A stretch of 64,000 nucleotides of DNA from Liriodendron chinense (GCA_003013855.2 PVNU02002850.1:1550001-1614000), one strand, 5' to 3'; shown: positions 1 to 10,861, counted from the first letter of the stretch. Translations and numbers: made by a program. The notes: generated by a model from the letters alone, not told the origin.

Positions 1-440
1 AATTTGAGCAGGATCTTCATGAATTTCAACAAATTTCTCATGAGGACCATCCAAAGTCCTACTTGATAGTAGACATGGGTGCTCTTCATCATTGAAGTCC
101 AATCGTAATGTGCACCACATGCATGAAAGGAGGAGATAAGAGCAACAAAAAGATATCTCCTCAAATTCTGGATTGGGTATTGATTAATTAGAAATGAGTC
201 ATCCCAGTCAAAATTTTCAATGGGCTGAAGAAGTCGTGGTGTTTAAGAGACATTCAACAAATATTCTTCAGTTAAGGTTGTCTCCTCGACAATTTTAGAA
301 TTGTACGGTGTTTCCACAAACAATGGTAAAGAGTATAAATTAGGGGAATGATGTTCTTTAGGCACCAGCACCGTGTCTAACAAAATATCCAACTCCTTAA
401 TCATCTCATCATCAAGATCATAGGAGTGGTTTAAGCATTC

Positions 441-743
441 CTATAGGAAATCGAGATAGTCGGATGAAGGGTTCTCGTCCTCCCTTAACGATTGAAGAAA
501 TTTTGTTTCAATGACAAAGAATTCCTCCTCTGTAGAGAGGTCTTCCAAGGAAAGTTCTTCAAATTTAATGGTAAGCACATCATCTAGCATTTGTTGATCT
601 TTCAAAATTTCAGATTGTGCTACCTTATTATCCAAAGAAACAGAATTTTCAACCCAAAGGGGGTCTTCCACAATAAGATTTGAAAAATTATGTTGGTGGA
701 AGGACTCAAAATTATCAACTTCGGCTAATTCTCTAGCATACAT
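441..743 (-). CDS. Acidic hypothetical ORF of element A
   Basis: This 100-codon minus-strand ORF is very acidic (runs such as STEEEFFVIE and DENPSSD) and has no recognised domain. It lies downstream of the two other element A ORFs and probably belongs to the same degenerate coding region. It could equally be a relic of a longer reading frame. No start signal distinguishes it. Confidence 0.22.
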   Translation of the reverse strand: MYARELAEVDNFESFHQHNFSNLIVEDPLWVENSVSLDNKVAQSEILKDQQMLDDVLTIKFEELSLEDLSTEEEFFVIETKFLQSLREDENPSSDYLDFL

Positions 744-773
744 ATCCTCTAGAGACTCATAATTATTATGCCT

Positions 774-1034
774 TTAGGAAAAAAGAACCATGAGTTCATA
801 AGCATCCATTGAACCCTCATTGTAGGTAACCCCACTATCGCTTTCACATTTTATGGATTCCTCGAGTTCGTCAACCGTCATTAAAATCTCTTCATCATTA
901 AGGTCAAAATATCCAAAAGAGATAGTGGACTCACCATAATTAATGATGACATTGGGATCATCGAGATCAATTTCATCTAAAAGTTTATTCATTATATCCG
1001 AAGAATGTGGGACTTGGATAACCCCATCCTCCAC
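774..1034 (-). CDS. Acidic hypothetical ORF of element A
   Basis: This 86-codon minus-strand ORF partly overlaps the end of the 992-1684 ORF in another frame. It is rich in D and E. The stretch STISFGYFDLNDEE weakly resembles the SFGNMTIELN stretch that follows protease in element B, so it may be the decayed PR-to-RT linker of an Athila-like pol. No catalytic motif is visible. It may be a fragment rather than an independent gene. Confidence 0.25.
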   Translation of the reverse strand: MEDGVIQVPHSSDIMNKLLDEIDLDDPNVIINYGESTISFGYFDLNDEEILMTVDELEESIKCESDSGVTYNEGSMDAYELMVLFS

Positions 1035-1684
1035 ATTAGAGGGGATTGATTTGATGCCCCCAAATTCGGGCTCAACGTCTTACAAGATGGCCAGGAGGCT
1101 TGATTTGATTGCTCGTACTCGTATTCCTTCTCTAAGTCCTCAAGGATTTGTATATACATGTCATCATAAGAGGAAGGCGTTTTAGGATGATTGTTGATAA
1201 CCATAGTTGGTTCTTCCCTTGAATAAGGAGAATGATAACTTTCCCAATTAATACCATATGCATTGTAGGATGAAAAATTGTATGATGGTTGATAAGCATA
1301 TCCATACAAGTGATCAAGCATTGTCTTAACCGATTGATCATTATGCACCTGTTCCTTTTGTTGTTGCACACCTCCTACCATACTTGGTGGAACGCTCATG
1401 TTATTTTCAATCCAATAATCACGAAGTATTTTTCCTGGTTGATCATTATTCGATTTTGCTTCATTCTGGTACTCCCCCATCGTCTTATGCTGTGTCTCAA
1501 CATGTGTATTGCTTTCATTAATGTTATCACGTAGCGTCTTACAGGGGGGGGTAGTGGAGGTTGTTTGAATCTCAAAAAAACACTCATGCTTAGAAGGATT
1601 CCGATTACAATAAGTTTGGATCCTATGGTCCAGTGTCTCATCCTCCAAAAAGTACTTATACGCATTATTCGTCCAATCATGCAT
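992..1684 (-). CDS. Hypothetical ORF of element A with KTLRD-type repeats
   Basis: This 230-codon minus-strand ORF starts at an ATG closely preceded by an in-frame stop, about 270 bp downstream of the LTR. I do not recognise a retroviral domain. The visible feature is a recurring short motif: CKTLRDNINESN near residue 49, GKILRDYWIENN near 84, VKTMLDHLY near 118 and CKTLSPNLGASN near 202. The spacer sequence is rich in N, S, Y and Q. KTLRDY-like strings also occur near the start of Athila-type gag proteins (element B has KTLHDYLQP), so this may be a gag N-terminus whose motif was duplicated, but that is inference. It is the longest ORF of this element and has no zinc knuckle. Function unknown. 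Confidence 0.4.
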   Translation of the reverse strand: MHDWTNNAYKYFLEDETLDHRIQTYCNRNPSKHECFFEIQTTSTTPPCKTLRDNINESNTHVETQHKTMGEYQNEAKSNNDQPGKILRDYWIENNMSVPPSMVGGVQQQKEQVHNDQSVKTMLDHLYGYAYQPSYNFSSYNAYGINWESYHSPYSREEPTMVINNHPKTPSSYDDMYIQILEDLEKEYEYEQSNQASWPSCKTLSPNLGASNQSPLMWRMGLSKSHILRI

Positions 1685-1929
1685 AATGAAATTTTAAGGA
1701 ATTGAAAACTACCATAATTTAAGAAAAAGAACAAAAAGAAGGGAGATGGAGAGATGTTACCCATGAGGGTGAGAACCATCTCAGCAACAATGCCCTACAA
1801 AATCAAAAACAAAAAAAAACATTAGTAATCTAAAACAAATCAGAAAATCTACTTCTAGAAAAGTTGGAAATCGTACCTAACTAAGGCTACTTTATAACTA
1901 TTAAAACAATTAGAACCGTTTAACCTTTT

Positions 1930-1946
1930 TCCCAGCAGCGGCGCCA
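1930..1946 (-). other. Primer binding site, tRNA-Asp type (element A)
   Basis: On the minus strand this reads TGGCGCCGCTGCTGGGA, close to the complement of the plant tRNA-Asp 3' end. It is separated from the LTR end at 1953 by 6 nt, the same spacing as in element B. Confidence 0.75.
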
Positions 1947-2280
1947 AAAACTTGTTCACTCGCCTCAAGTGCAAGGCTGCGATGTAGTCATAATTCTCAG
2001 TGAGACCAAGGTCGATCCATAAAGAGATAAACGCTTTAAACTATCCTAATAACCGAATCTAAGAAGGTTTATGAAATCAGTTTTAAAAACTAAGTAAAAG
2101 CATTAAACGGAAAAATCTAAGAATTAAGAAACTAAAGCATCAAGGATCTACTTCTAGTCTTAATTATACTCAATCCATTGATTCGATTCAAAGCACAACT
2201 AGAATCGAATTTCCATCTCTATCCATCCGGGAGATATAATAATCAAAGCACATAAATAATCTGAAATAGATAGGTGTTTA

Positions 2281-2432
2281 TTGATTTGATTCCCTTAATA
2301 AAGCTCAGGCCTTGGGCACACTCAATTGTATAGGCCAAGCCTCTTTCCAATCTAGTTGAGATCACAACCATAGCTTTCATCAAATCTTGTCACTAGACTT
2401 GACTACGATCAATGATTTGAACTCTAATTAAA
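2281..2432 (-). repeat. Conserved LTR block shared by elements A and B
   Basis: A 152-bp block that aligns end to end with 3725-3876 and 9591-9742 in the LTRs of element B with only scattered substitutions, while sequence on both sides is much more diverged. It lies downstream of the TATA box on the transcribed strand, so in R or U5. Confidence 0.7.
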
Positions 2433-2936
2433 CCAACTTCAATAAGCAACACCAACTATCACAAATTCTATACAAGATACATGAACTTTCCATTATAGTT
2501 CTAATAGAAATTCCACTGTTTTGATTCATGGAGAACTCGAAGCATTCACCGTATCCAAAAATCATGACAAATCAAAGGCTCCCATCAACCTAATAACTCA
2601 TATACCAATCTGATTAATCTCAGAAATCCAACAAGAACTCATGTACTTGGCACACAAACTCCCTAAATCATCTAAGACTATCAACTTTATTCAAACCATA
2701 ATGAATTGTTCAAACTTTAAAACATAATTTGAAATCAATATATCAATGCATAATTAAAAACTAGAAGATTCACCTTTCAGCTCTAGCTAAGAGTTAACTA
2801 AAAGAAAGCATTAAAAGAAAACTTGAACTAGAACTATAAGAAGAAGAACTAGTTTTAGGAGGCTAGGAAGCCTCCTAGGTCTTGATTCCTTTGCTCCCCA
2901 CGTTGTTAAACGCCTTATGAAGAGGATGGAGGTTTC

Positions 2937-2944
2937 TTTTTATA
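2937..2944 (-). promoter_or_regulatory. TATA box of element A LTR
   Basis: Minus-strand CTATAAAA, placed between the palindrome cluster (3065-3112) and the conserved R/U5 block. Confidence 0.45.
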
Positions 2945-3370
2945 GCTTAGATATGCCACCGACTTGAAGGATCCGCAGATCTACGGAGTCCTTCAGCAAT
3001 TGGGACACCCAAAAGACCAAATTTAGAAACGTACAAACTGCAAGTTGCTGTCTGTGCATGGCCAACCAGTCATGACCGGTCGGACTTGGCTGGCTGACTG
3101 GTCGGGCCACTATGGGGGCTAATATCACTTTCTTTCCTTCTCTTCTTTCTTCACCTCTTGTCATAACCCCTTTGACCTTCCTTTCCTTGGATCTTCAAAG
3201 TGTATTAGAGTGGTCTTTTAGCACCAAATTAGTGTTGTCTCTCTCTTGTTCCTACAATAACAAAAACATGCATTAGATAGGTCTTTTATCATAGAAAACA
3301 TGCATAATGAGTGATGAAAAGGGGTTAGAATATGCATAATTCATGGCTCAACACTATCCACATCAGTTGG

Positions 3371-4966
3371 TGTTCACTCCCCAAGTATAGGGTTGCGAAG
3401 TAGTAATAATTCGAAAAGACCGAGTATCGTTCCCACATAGATTTATGTATGGGTATTCTTAGAATTTTATCTAAAATAGCTTATAATTAAGATCCTATTA
3501 AGAATTAAAGCTAGAAAATAGTGATTTGAAGTAAAACAATGATTTATGAGAGGGAATATCAATCTAAAAAGGCACTAGAGCGCTAAGGATCCACTTTTGA
3601 TAAGTTTCAATGCATCAACACAACTAGGTCTCTCACAACGCAATCGGAATCGAATTCATATCTCTATCCGATCGGAATATGGAGCGGTTCAATCAACAAT
3701 TATCTAAACCAGTTGCTTGTTCATTGATTTGATTCCCACAACAATGCTCAGGCCTTGGGCACACTCAATTGTATAGGCCAAGCCTCTTTCCATTCTAGTT
3801 TAGATTCACAACCATAGCTTTCATCAAATCTTGTCACTAGACTTGATTACAACCAATGATTAGAACTCTAATTAAATCTAAATTAATCAGCAAACAGATA
3901 TCTCAAATTATAACAAAAGATAAGAACTTTAGTTTGAATGAGTTCCCACATAAAGATCATGCCATTGTACACAAGGTAATCAAAGGGTCTACCATGCTCG
4001 GAGTCGATGATAGATCAATGAACTACACAAGCATAAACAATGTCCAAAAGATAAGCCACTAAGTTTAGAATCACTAAGAATCACATGAGCCCGGAGTCAT
4101 CAAGAGATCAAAGTAAACTAAACTAGTACTTGATTCAAACTCATATTAAACCAAATCTTTCAATTAAAACATGAAAAGGAAACCTAGGTTGCATTAATCC
4201 ATTAAAAACAAATCAAAAGCTTCACCTCTTAGCCCTAGCTAAGAGGTTTTAGTTCATCTCTAACATCCTTGAACTAGAAGCTTCAAAAACATAAAAACAA
4301 CTGAAAGTAGAAGAAAAACTAGGAAAACTTGAAGTAGAATCCATCTCCTAAGCCTCCTTGATGATACCCACGTCCTAGCATGCCTGGGTATAAAGAGGAT
4401 AAGTCCTTTTCATAAATTGGCGCGGAAGATTCCAAATTGCGCAAGAAATCACGCAATTGCACAGAGAAAATCGGAGCTTCAAGGACTCCGACGACCGGTC
4501 ATGAAACGTTAAAAACAGTTCAGCAAGCTTTTGGAATTTTCACCCCTTCTCTGTTGAGTGCTTGACCGGTCAGACGACCGGTCTGAGTGACAGTTGACCG
4601 GTCGGACGATCAGTCCTAACTGGTCCAGTGAGTTTGGGCAGCAAGGTCCTCCTGTTGAGTGTTCGGACCGGTGGGACGACCGGTCCTGGGCTATGGCCGA
4701 CCGGTCGGACGACCGGTCTTAAGTGCAATTTTTTGCACTTCTTTCTTCTTTCTTCCTTTTCTCCCTTGCTTCTTTCTTCGATCCTTTTGTACTTGGTTCC
4801 TTAATCTTTAATGTATGTAAAGTGCTCTTTTTAGCCTTGAATCAGTGAAATCTCCTTCTCGTTCCTACAATCATAAATCATGCATTAGAGTAGTATTTTA
4901 AACATGCAAACCATGCATAATATGTGATGAATTGGGGTTAGAATATGCACAATTCAGAGCTCAACA
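3371..4966 (-). repeat. 3' LTR of element B (left copy)
   Basis: Bounded by TGTTCACTCC and gctcaaca. It aligns along its length with 9238-10856. It contains the shared block 3725-3876 and a palindrome array at 4492-4720 (ACCGGTCGGACGACCGGT type). Confidence 0.9.
4492..4720. repeat. Palindromic ACCGGT array in LTR of element B (left)
   Basis: About seven copies of ACCGGTCGGACGACCGGT-like inverted repeats separated by 15-60 bp unique spacers. The same array is in the right LTR at 10369-10612 with point differences. Confidence 0.8.
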
Positions 4967-4977
4967 CACCCCCCAAC
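4967..4977 (-). other. Polypurine tract of element B
   Basis: Minus-strand GTTGGGGGGTG directly abutting the TG end of the left LTR, in the position expected for plus-strand priming. Confidence 0.75.
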
Positions 4978-6417
4978 TAGCATTTTGTTAGTCCCGAGCA
5001 AAACATGCGTGAAACAAATATAATTTTTAAGAATCCAACTCTCCTTCGGAAACTATGCTTCTATAAACTCCAAGACACACAAATACAAAATTTAGAGAAA
5101 ATTAGTGATAGAAATTGAAATCTTAAACTCCCTCAACATAATAAGTGTTCATATAGAATTCCCGCTGATTGAATGATAAATAAAAGAATTTGAACAAATT
5201 CAACCTAGTGTGCATAGTGAATATTCATCTCATGATTTTCTGAGATTATCTTCTTCATAGATCAACTAAACTATGGCTCTGAAAGTGTATAGATCAACAA
5301 CAAGCCTATGACAAGAATTTGCCTTACCGTCCTTCTGACTGCTTTCACACTACGCCCCATTTCCGGCTTTGGTTACGGGTAGACCATCCCCCGGTTGGTA
5401 ATAGGTAGCCCTTTTTGGAATTTTTCCACCATATATGCAATCATTCCCACATTTCATCCTTCCTTTCCTTTCTATACACATTAGATAGGATTTTTAGAAA
5501 TCCATATCTTTCTTTCTTTTCCCATGGACTAGGATAGACAAAGTACCCCGGCTTGGTTTCTCAACACCTTAAATCTAAGCCTAGCCAATCCACAAATCCA
5601 CATAATCCTTCAAACCATGAGAATCGTGTAACATGAACTAGGTGCACAAGTGTTTAAAAATTCTATCAATCACATCAATAAGGGAATTCAAATAGAAAAT
5701 TATCATGTTATAGGTCCTTTAAGAGTTTTAAAATTTTCTCACTACATCTCTTTTTTTTCATACTTATGACATCCCAAGTGCATATAAACACGGTTTTCCA
5801 AAGGAGTTTTGAATTTTCAGAAAAATTGAAAATTTTCTACATCATTGCTCGAAATGTCACAAATTGTTAGATTCATCTAGGAATCTCACCCCCAAACCAA
5901 AACTTTACATTGTCCACAATGTAAGAAAATATACAATGAATGCAACACATGAGAGCAATGACAAAATGAAGGGAAGTGAGAAAGAAAGATATCACCTGAG
6001 AAATACTTTGCATGACAAGATTGGCTTTTGGAGATGGATTACTTCACAACTAAATCTACTAATCAAAGCAAATCCTAATGCAATCTAATTTTAAACAGTC
6101 CTCCGTTAGACTAGGAGGTTAAGCCTAACAACTCATCCAAAAGCATAAAGTTGAGCAGAATCATTAGATGGATCAAAAGGTTTCGAAGTAATGTCATCCA
6201 ATATCCTGCTTTAAAATGTACATGTGTGTGGATGATCATGATTAGCCACTGAAAATCCCAAAAAGGAATTGCAACGGGTTCCTTAATGTTTTCACCACAT
6301 GTATAAGAGGAGATAGTATCATATTTGTTAGAAAAAATGTCTCCATTCAGATTTTTCTGGGCATTGATATTGCAACTATGGATCATCCCAGGGTTGGTAG
6401 AGTTCGGTGTGCATGAT
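4978..6417 (-). other. Non-coding 3' region of element B
   Basis: About 1.44 kb between the end of the pol remnant and the polypurine tract. I see no domain. Around 6130-6260 the minus-strand translation contains a WMTLLRNLL-like stretch that matches a similar stretch near 10-90 in element A. RT and integrase, which should lie here in an autonomous relative, are missing. Confidence 0.5.
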
Positions 6418-8775
6418 CTATAGAGGTGTGGAAATATGAATTGATTTCTCAGCACAACAAAGTGTTATTTCCACATCCTTCTCTCGGCTAATGTCATATG
6501 CCAATACCGACTCTAAAAGTGCGACTACATCCCCTATCATATCAACATTCTTATCAAGGGAGTAGGTCACGTCTTCTTCTAAGTGACTGGAGTAAAGAGT
6601 TGAGAGGGACTCATCTTCCATAATTGAATTGATCATGTTTATTTCGTAGACCTCCTCATCTTTATCCTCTTGTTGGTTGTCAATATTGAAAGTATTTAAC
6701 TCAATCGTCATATTGCCAAAAGACATTTATACAACCCCACTCCTACAATTGATGATAGCATTTGATGTAGCTAGGAATGGGCGGCCAAGTATGACAGGAA
6801 TTTGAGTGCTAATATTAATCATGGGTCGTGTGTTCAAGATAATAAAGTCCACCGGGTAGTAGACCTTGTCAACTTAGACAAGAACGTCCTCTACCACCCC
6901 TCTCAAAATACGAATTGATCGGTCAGTAAGTTGTAATGTTGTTTTGGTGGGTTTTAATTCACCTAAACCTAATTGTTCATAGACTGAAAAGGGGATTAAG
7001 TTCACACTTGCCCCTAGATCAAGTAAAGCATGCTTCACCCGGTAGTCTCCAATTATGTATGATATTGTCGGACTACCGGGATCTTTGTATTTCTTGGGCA
7101 TCCCGTGATTTATAATGGCACTTACATTCTCTGTCAAAAATGCCTTCGTTTGCACATGTATTTTTCTTTTTACCGTGCAAAGGTCCTTCGAAAACTTGGC
7201 ATATGACAGTATTTGTTTAATGGCATTCAACAATGGGATATTGATCTTGACTTGCTTAAAAATCGACAAAAATTCATGATATTTATCTTGAGGTTTGGTT
7301 GAAATCAAGCATTGAGTGAATGGAGCAATGGGCATATATTCTTTCAATGGCTCTTTTTCATGCATGGCAGTGCTAGGTCCATCATCCTCTTTGGAAGATA
7401 CCGGATCATTAGGCATGGAGGCCTTCACTAGGTTAGATTTTTCAATGGTTTTACCACTTCTAAGAGTGGTGATGGTCTTAACATGTTCCATGTGTAGGTT
7501 AGAGGAACTAGGCATGCTTATTTCGCATTGTGATTTTGGATTAAGTAGGGGTTGGGCCAGAAGAGTCCATTCCCTTGCGTTTAAGCGAGCCTTGATTTTC
7601 TCTACCAAATTTTTAAGCTTAAGCATTACCGTATGGTTTGATTGGTTTATTTGAGCTTGGCCTTCCATGAACGCTTTCAATGTATCCTCTATAGGCATTT
7701 GAGGTGGGGCCATAGGAAATTGCATTGGGGGCCCCTTTTGAGGATTACTTTGGTTGGTCGTGGGTCCATTCGCCCAATTGAAGCTAGGATTGTTTCTCCA
7801 ACTAGAATTGTACGTGTTTGGATTTGGGCTACTAAAAGGTCGTTGATAACTATTCAAAGCATTCGATTGTTAGTATAAAAGTTCTTGAAATGCAGAAATT
7901 GTAGGACAATCCTGCGTTTGATGCACATTGGAAGTACAAATACCACAAATAGTTTCAACAGTCCCCTTTTGTTGGGTTGTGTCCACTTTTCTTATTTCCA
8001 TCGCCTCGACCTTTCATGTGAGATTGGCCACTCTAGAACCTAGATCATCTTCTTCATTTAAAACGTAAATTCCTCCCTTTTCCTTTGCTCGGGGTTGTTT
8101 TGAACTTGTCGGCTTAGATGTATTCCATGATTGTGTGTTTTCAGCCAACATGTCAAAATATTCTCAAGCTTCCTCTGTTTCCTTGTTCATGAACTCCCCA
8201 TTGCACATCATCTCCACAAATTGGCGCATGGTTGAGTTTAGTCCATCATAGAAGAAACTAATCAACCTCCACCATTCGTAGCCATGATGTGGGCATGCGT
8301 TTAATAGCTCATTATACATTTTCCAACATTGGAAAAAGGTTTCATCTTCTTTTTGGGAGAAGTTCATTATGACCCTTCTCAGCGCCTTAGTTCGATGAGT
8401 CGGGAAGAATTTTTTAAGAAACTCCCGAATCATCTCAACCCATGTCCCAATAGACCTTGGCCTTAAGGAATGTAGCCATGATTTGGCCTTCTCTTTCAAG
8501 GAAAAAGGGAATAATTTGAGTTTTATAGTATCCATGGTTACATTGTCATACTTTATTGTGGTAATAACCTCTTCGAACTCCTTTATGTGTAGATAAGCGC
8601 TTTCAGAGTCGATTCCATGGAATTTGGGAAGAAGTTGGACCAACCCCGGTTTAAAATCAATAATTCCCACATTGTGAGGGAAAATTATGCAATAAGGAGT
8701 ACTCGTCCTATCAGGTTGTAAATAGTCATGTAAAGTTTTAGGTTGAGGTGCATCCCCCACTTCATTCTCATCCAA
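6418..8775 (-). pseudogene. Athila-type gag-protease reading frame with in-frame stops
   Basis: One minus-strand reading frame runs from 8775 to 6418 and is broken by four in-frame stops: TGA 8164-8166, TAA 7870-7872, TAA 6874-6876 and TAA at 6727-6729. Gag (8775-8167) begins with KTLHDYLQP and carries the central gag fold (LKLFPFSLKEKAKSWL). A CCHC zinc knuckle CGICTSNVHQTQDC lies at about 7895-7945. Aspartic protease follows with DLGASVNLIPFSVY, where the usual DTGA/DSGA is DLGA. After protease come GRPFLA and an acidic linker ending in ALLESV. The stops at 8164 and 6874 fall where the family normally has W and Q, consistent with C-to-T type transitions. No RT follows. Non-functional as it stands. 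Confidence 0.85.
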
Positions 8776-9213
8776 TTCAGTAAAGTTTTAGGCTTGATTT
8801 TGATGTTGATTAACCTCTTGATTTGGTTGATTTTCAGCCATCTCTCTAGCAATTTCAGAAAGATTTTGACATTTTCTAGCATGAGGCTCTCTATCAATCC
8901 CTTTAGCAATTACTCCGTCACTTAACAATCTCAAGTGTGATCACGAACCCACTTGGGCATGAACCACTCAACACAATCCTAAAATCTAATCCTAATTCTT
9001 AAAACAAAAATCTAAAACTATCTATAGCAAGAGGGGTTAGAAGGATAGAACTTGAATTGTAGATCTATTTTGGAATCCTGCAAAATCAAAACAAACTAAG
9101 TTAGTATTCTAATATTATAAGAAAACCTACCCTAGAAAGCAAAACAAATCCTAAACTTAACACAATCTCAACTAAAAGCTATCTCAGAAAATTTTAAAAA
9201 TACCGGATAGAAA

Positions 9214-9231
9214 TCCCCGGCATCGGCGCCA
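9214..9231 (-). other. Primer binding site, tRNA-Asp type (element B)
   Basis: Minus-strand TGGCGCCGATGCCGGGGA, one base different from the perfect complement of the plant tRNA-Asp 3' end as I know it, 6 nt from the LTR. Confidence 0.85.
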
Positions 9232-10274
9232 AAAACTTGTTCATTCCCCAAGTATAGGGTGCAAAGTAGTAATAATTCGGAAAGACCGAGTATCGTTCCC
9301 ACAGAGATTTATGTATGCGTATTCTCAGAATTTTATCTAAAATAACTTATAATTAAGATCCTATTAAGAACTAAAGCTGGAAAATAATGATTTGAAGTAA
9401 AACAATGATTTATGAGAGGTGATATCAATCTAAAAAGGCACTAAAGTGCCAAGGATCCACTTTTGATAAGTTTCAATGCATCAACACAACTAGGTCTCTC
9501 ACAACGCAATTGGAATCGAATTTATATCTCCATCTGATTGGAATATGGAGTGGTTCAATCAACAATTATCTAAAACAGTTGCATGTTCAGTGATTTGATT
9601 CCCACAACAATGCTTAGGCCTTGGGCACACTCAATTGTATATGCCAAGCCTCTTTCCAATCTAGTTGAGATTCACAACCATAGCTTTCATCAAATCCTGT
9701 CACTAGACTTGATTACGACCAATGATTAGAACTCTAATTAAATCAAAATCAATCAGCAAACAGATATCTCAAATTATAACAAAAGATAAGAACTTTAGTT
9801 TGAATGAGTTCCCACATGAAGATCATGCCATTGTACACAAGGCAATCAAAGCGTCTACCATGCCCGGAGTCGATGATAGATCAATGAACTACACAAGCAT
9901 AAACAATGTCTAAAAGATAAGCCACTAAGTTTAGAATCACTAAGAATCACATGAGCCCAGAGTCATCAAGAGATCAAAGTAAAACTAAACTAGTACTTGA
10001 TTCAAACTCATATTAAACCAAATCTTTCAATTAAAACATGAAAAGGAAACCTAGGTTGCATTAATCCATTAAAAACAAATCAAAAGCTTCACCTCTTAGC
10101 CCTAGCTAAGAGGTTTTAGTTCATCTCTAACATCCTTGAACTAGAAGTTTTAAAAACATAAAAACAATTGAAAGTAGAAGAAAAACTAGGAAAACTTGAA
10201 GTAGAATCCATCTCCTAAGCCTCCTTGATGATCCCCACGGCCTAGCATGCCTGGGAATGAAGAGAAGAAGTCCT

Positions 10275-10282
10275 TTTTATAG
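10275..10282 (-). promoter_or_regulatory. TATA box of element B
   Basis: Minus-strand CTATAAAA, about 90 bp downstream of the palindrome array. The left LTR has lost this motif (tcataaatt instead). Confidence 0.5.
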
Positions 10283-10368
10283 ATTAGCGTAGAAGATTCC
10301 AGATTGCGCAAGAAATCACACAATTGCGCAGAGAAAATCGGAGCTTCACGAACAAGCTCTGTTACGCT

Positions 10369-10612
10369 GCTGACCGGTCGGACGACTGGTCGTGAAACGT
10401 TAAAAACAGTCCAGCAAGCTTTTGGGATTTTAACCCCTTCTCTATTGAGTGCTTAATCGGTCGGACAACCGGTCTGAGTGACAGTCGACCGGTCGGACAA
10501 CCGGTCCTAACTGGTCCAGTGAGTTTGGGCAGCAAGGTCCTCCTGTTGAGTGTTCGGACCGGTCGGACGACTGGTCCTGGGCTATGGCCGACCGGTCGGA
10601 CGACCAGTCTTA
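10369..10612. repeat. Palindromic ACCGGT array in LTR of element B (right)
   Basis: Repeated GACCGGTCGGACGACTGGTC-like units, partly decayed by CG-to-CA/TG changes relative to the left LTR. It lies in U3 just upstream of the TATA box on the minus strand. Confidence 0.8.
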
Positions 10613-10861
10613 AGTGCAATTTTCTGCACTTCTTTCTTCTTTCTTCCTTTTCTCCCTTGCTTCTTTTTTCGATCCTTTTTCACTTGGTTCCTCCATCTTT
10701 AATGTATGTAAAGTGCTCTTTTAGCCTTGAATCATTGAAATCTCCATCTCGTTCCTACAATCACAAATCATGCATTAGAGTAGTCTTTTAAAGATGCAAA
10801 CCATGCATAATATGTGATGAATTAGGATTAGAATATGCACAATTCAGAGCTCAACAATTGG

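Larger units (their letters stand above)
1..1952 (-). mobile_element. Internal region of Athila-like LTR element A (partial)
   Basis: This is the interior of an LTR retrotransposon read on the minus strand. Its 5' LTR is at 1953-3353 and its other LTR lies beyond the left window edge. A tRNA-Asp-type primer binding site sits 6 nt inside the LTR, as in Athila/Tat-group Ty3 elements. No gag, protease, RT or integrase domain is recognisable in the visible 1.95 kb; only three acidic or repetitive ORFs are present. The segment near 1-130 resembles the 3' region of element B near 6130-6230 when both are translated on the minus strand, which suggests related families. I infer a non-autonomous element. 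Confidence 0.75.
1953..3353 (-). repeat. 5' LTR of element A
   Basis: About 1.4 kb bounded by TGTTCACTCG and ctcaaca, so it has the canonical TG...CA ends. It is oriented with element A. A TATA-like CTATAAAA (minus) is at 2937-2944. A short cluster of GACCGGTCGG-like palindromes lies about 130 bp upstream at 3065-3112. A 152-bp block at 2281-2432 is almost identical to the LTRs of element B although the flanks are diverged. The partner LTR is outside the window. Confidence 0.8.
3371..10856 (-). mobile_element. Non-autonomous Athila-like LTR retrotransposon B (gag-protease only)
   Basis: This 7.5-kb element has two LTRs (3371-4966 and 9238-10856), a tRNA-Asp primer site, a polypurine tract and a 5-bp target duplication GTTGG/ATTGG with one mismatch. 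The interior encodes gag, a CCHC knuckle, aspartic protease and the acidic linker that follows protease in Athila-type pol. RT, RNase H and integrase are absent: the reading frame ends near 6418 and is followed by about 1.45 kb of non-coding 3' sequence. The ~6.5% LTR difference I estimate by eye over the first 220 bp implies an insertion that is not recent. It must have depended on another element for mobilisation. Confidence 0.85.
9238..10856 (-). repeat. 5' LTR of element B (right copy)
   Basis: Partner of 3371-4966, bounded by TGTTCATTCC and ctcaaca, followed by the target duplication ATTGG at 10857-10861. As the 5' LTR on the minus strand it carries the promoter: TATA at 10275-10282 with a palindrome array immediately upstream at 10369-10612. 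Confidence 0.9.

Noticed and set aside
1953..4966. LTRs of A and B considered as one element's LTR pair
   Set aside because: They share ends and the 152-bp block, but most sequence differs, and only 17 bp separate them. B has its true partner at 9238-10856 with a matching target duplication.
7316..7878. Plus-strand open frames opposite the element B gag-protease region
   Set aside because: They are antisense shadows of the gag-protease frame, with no domain and no support of their own.
10369..10612. Palindrome clusters considered as a CRISPR array or attachment site
   Set aside because: The DNA is plant nuclear, repeats are imperfect with variable spacing, and they occur inside LTRs. CRISPR is not applicable.
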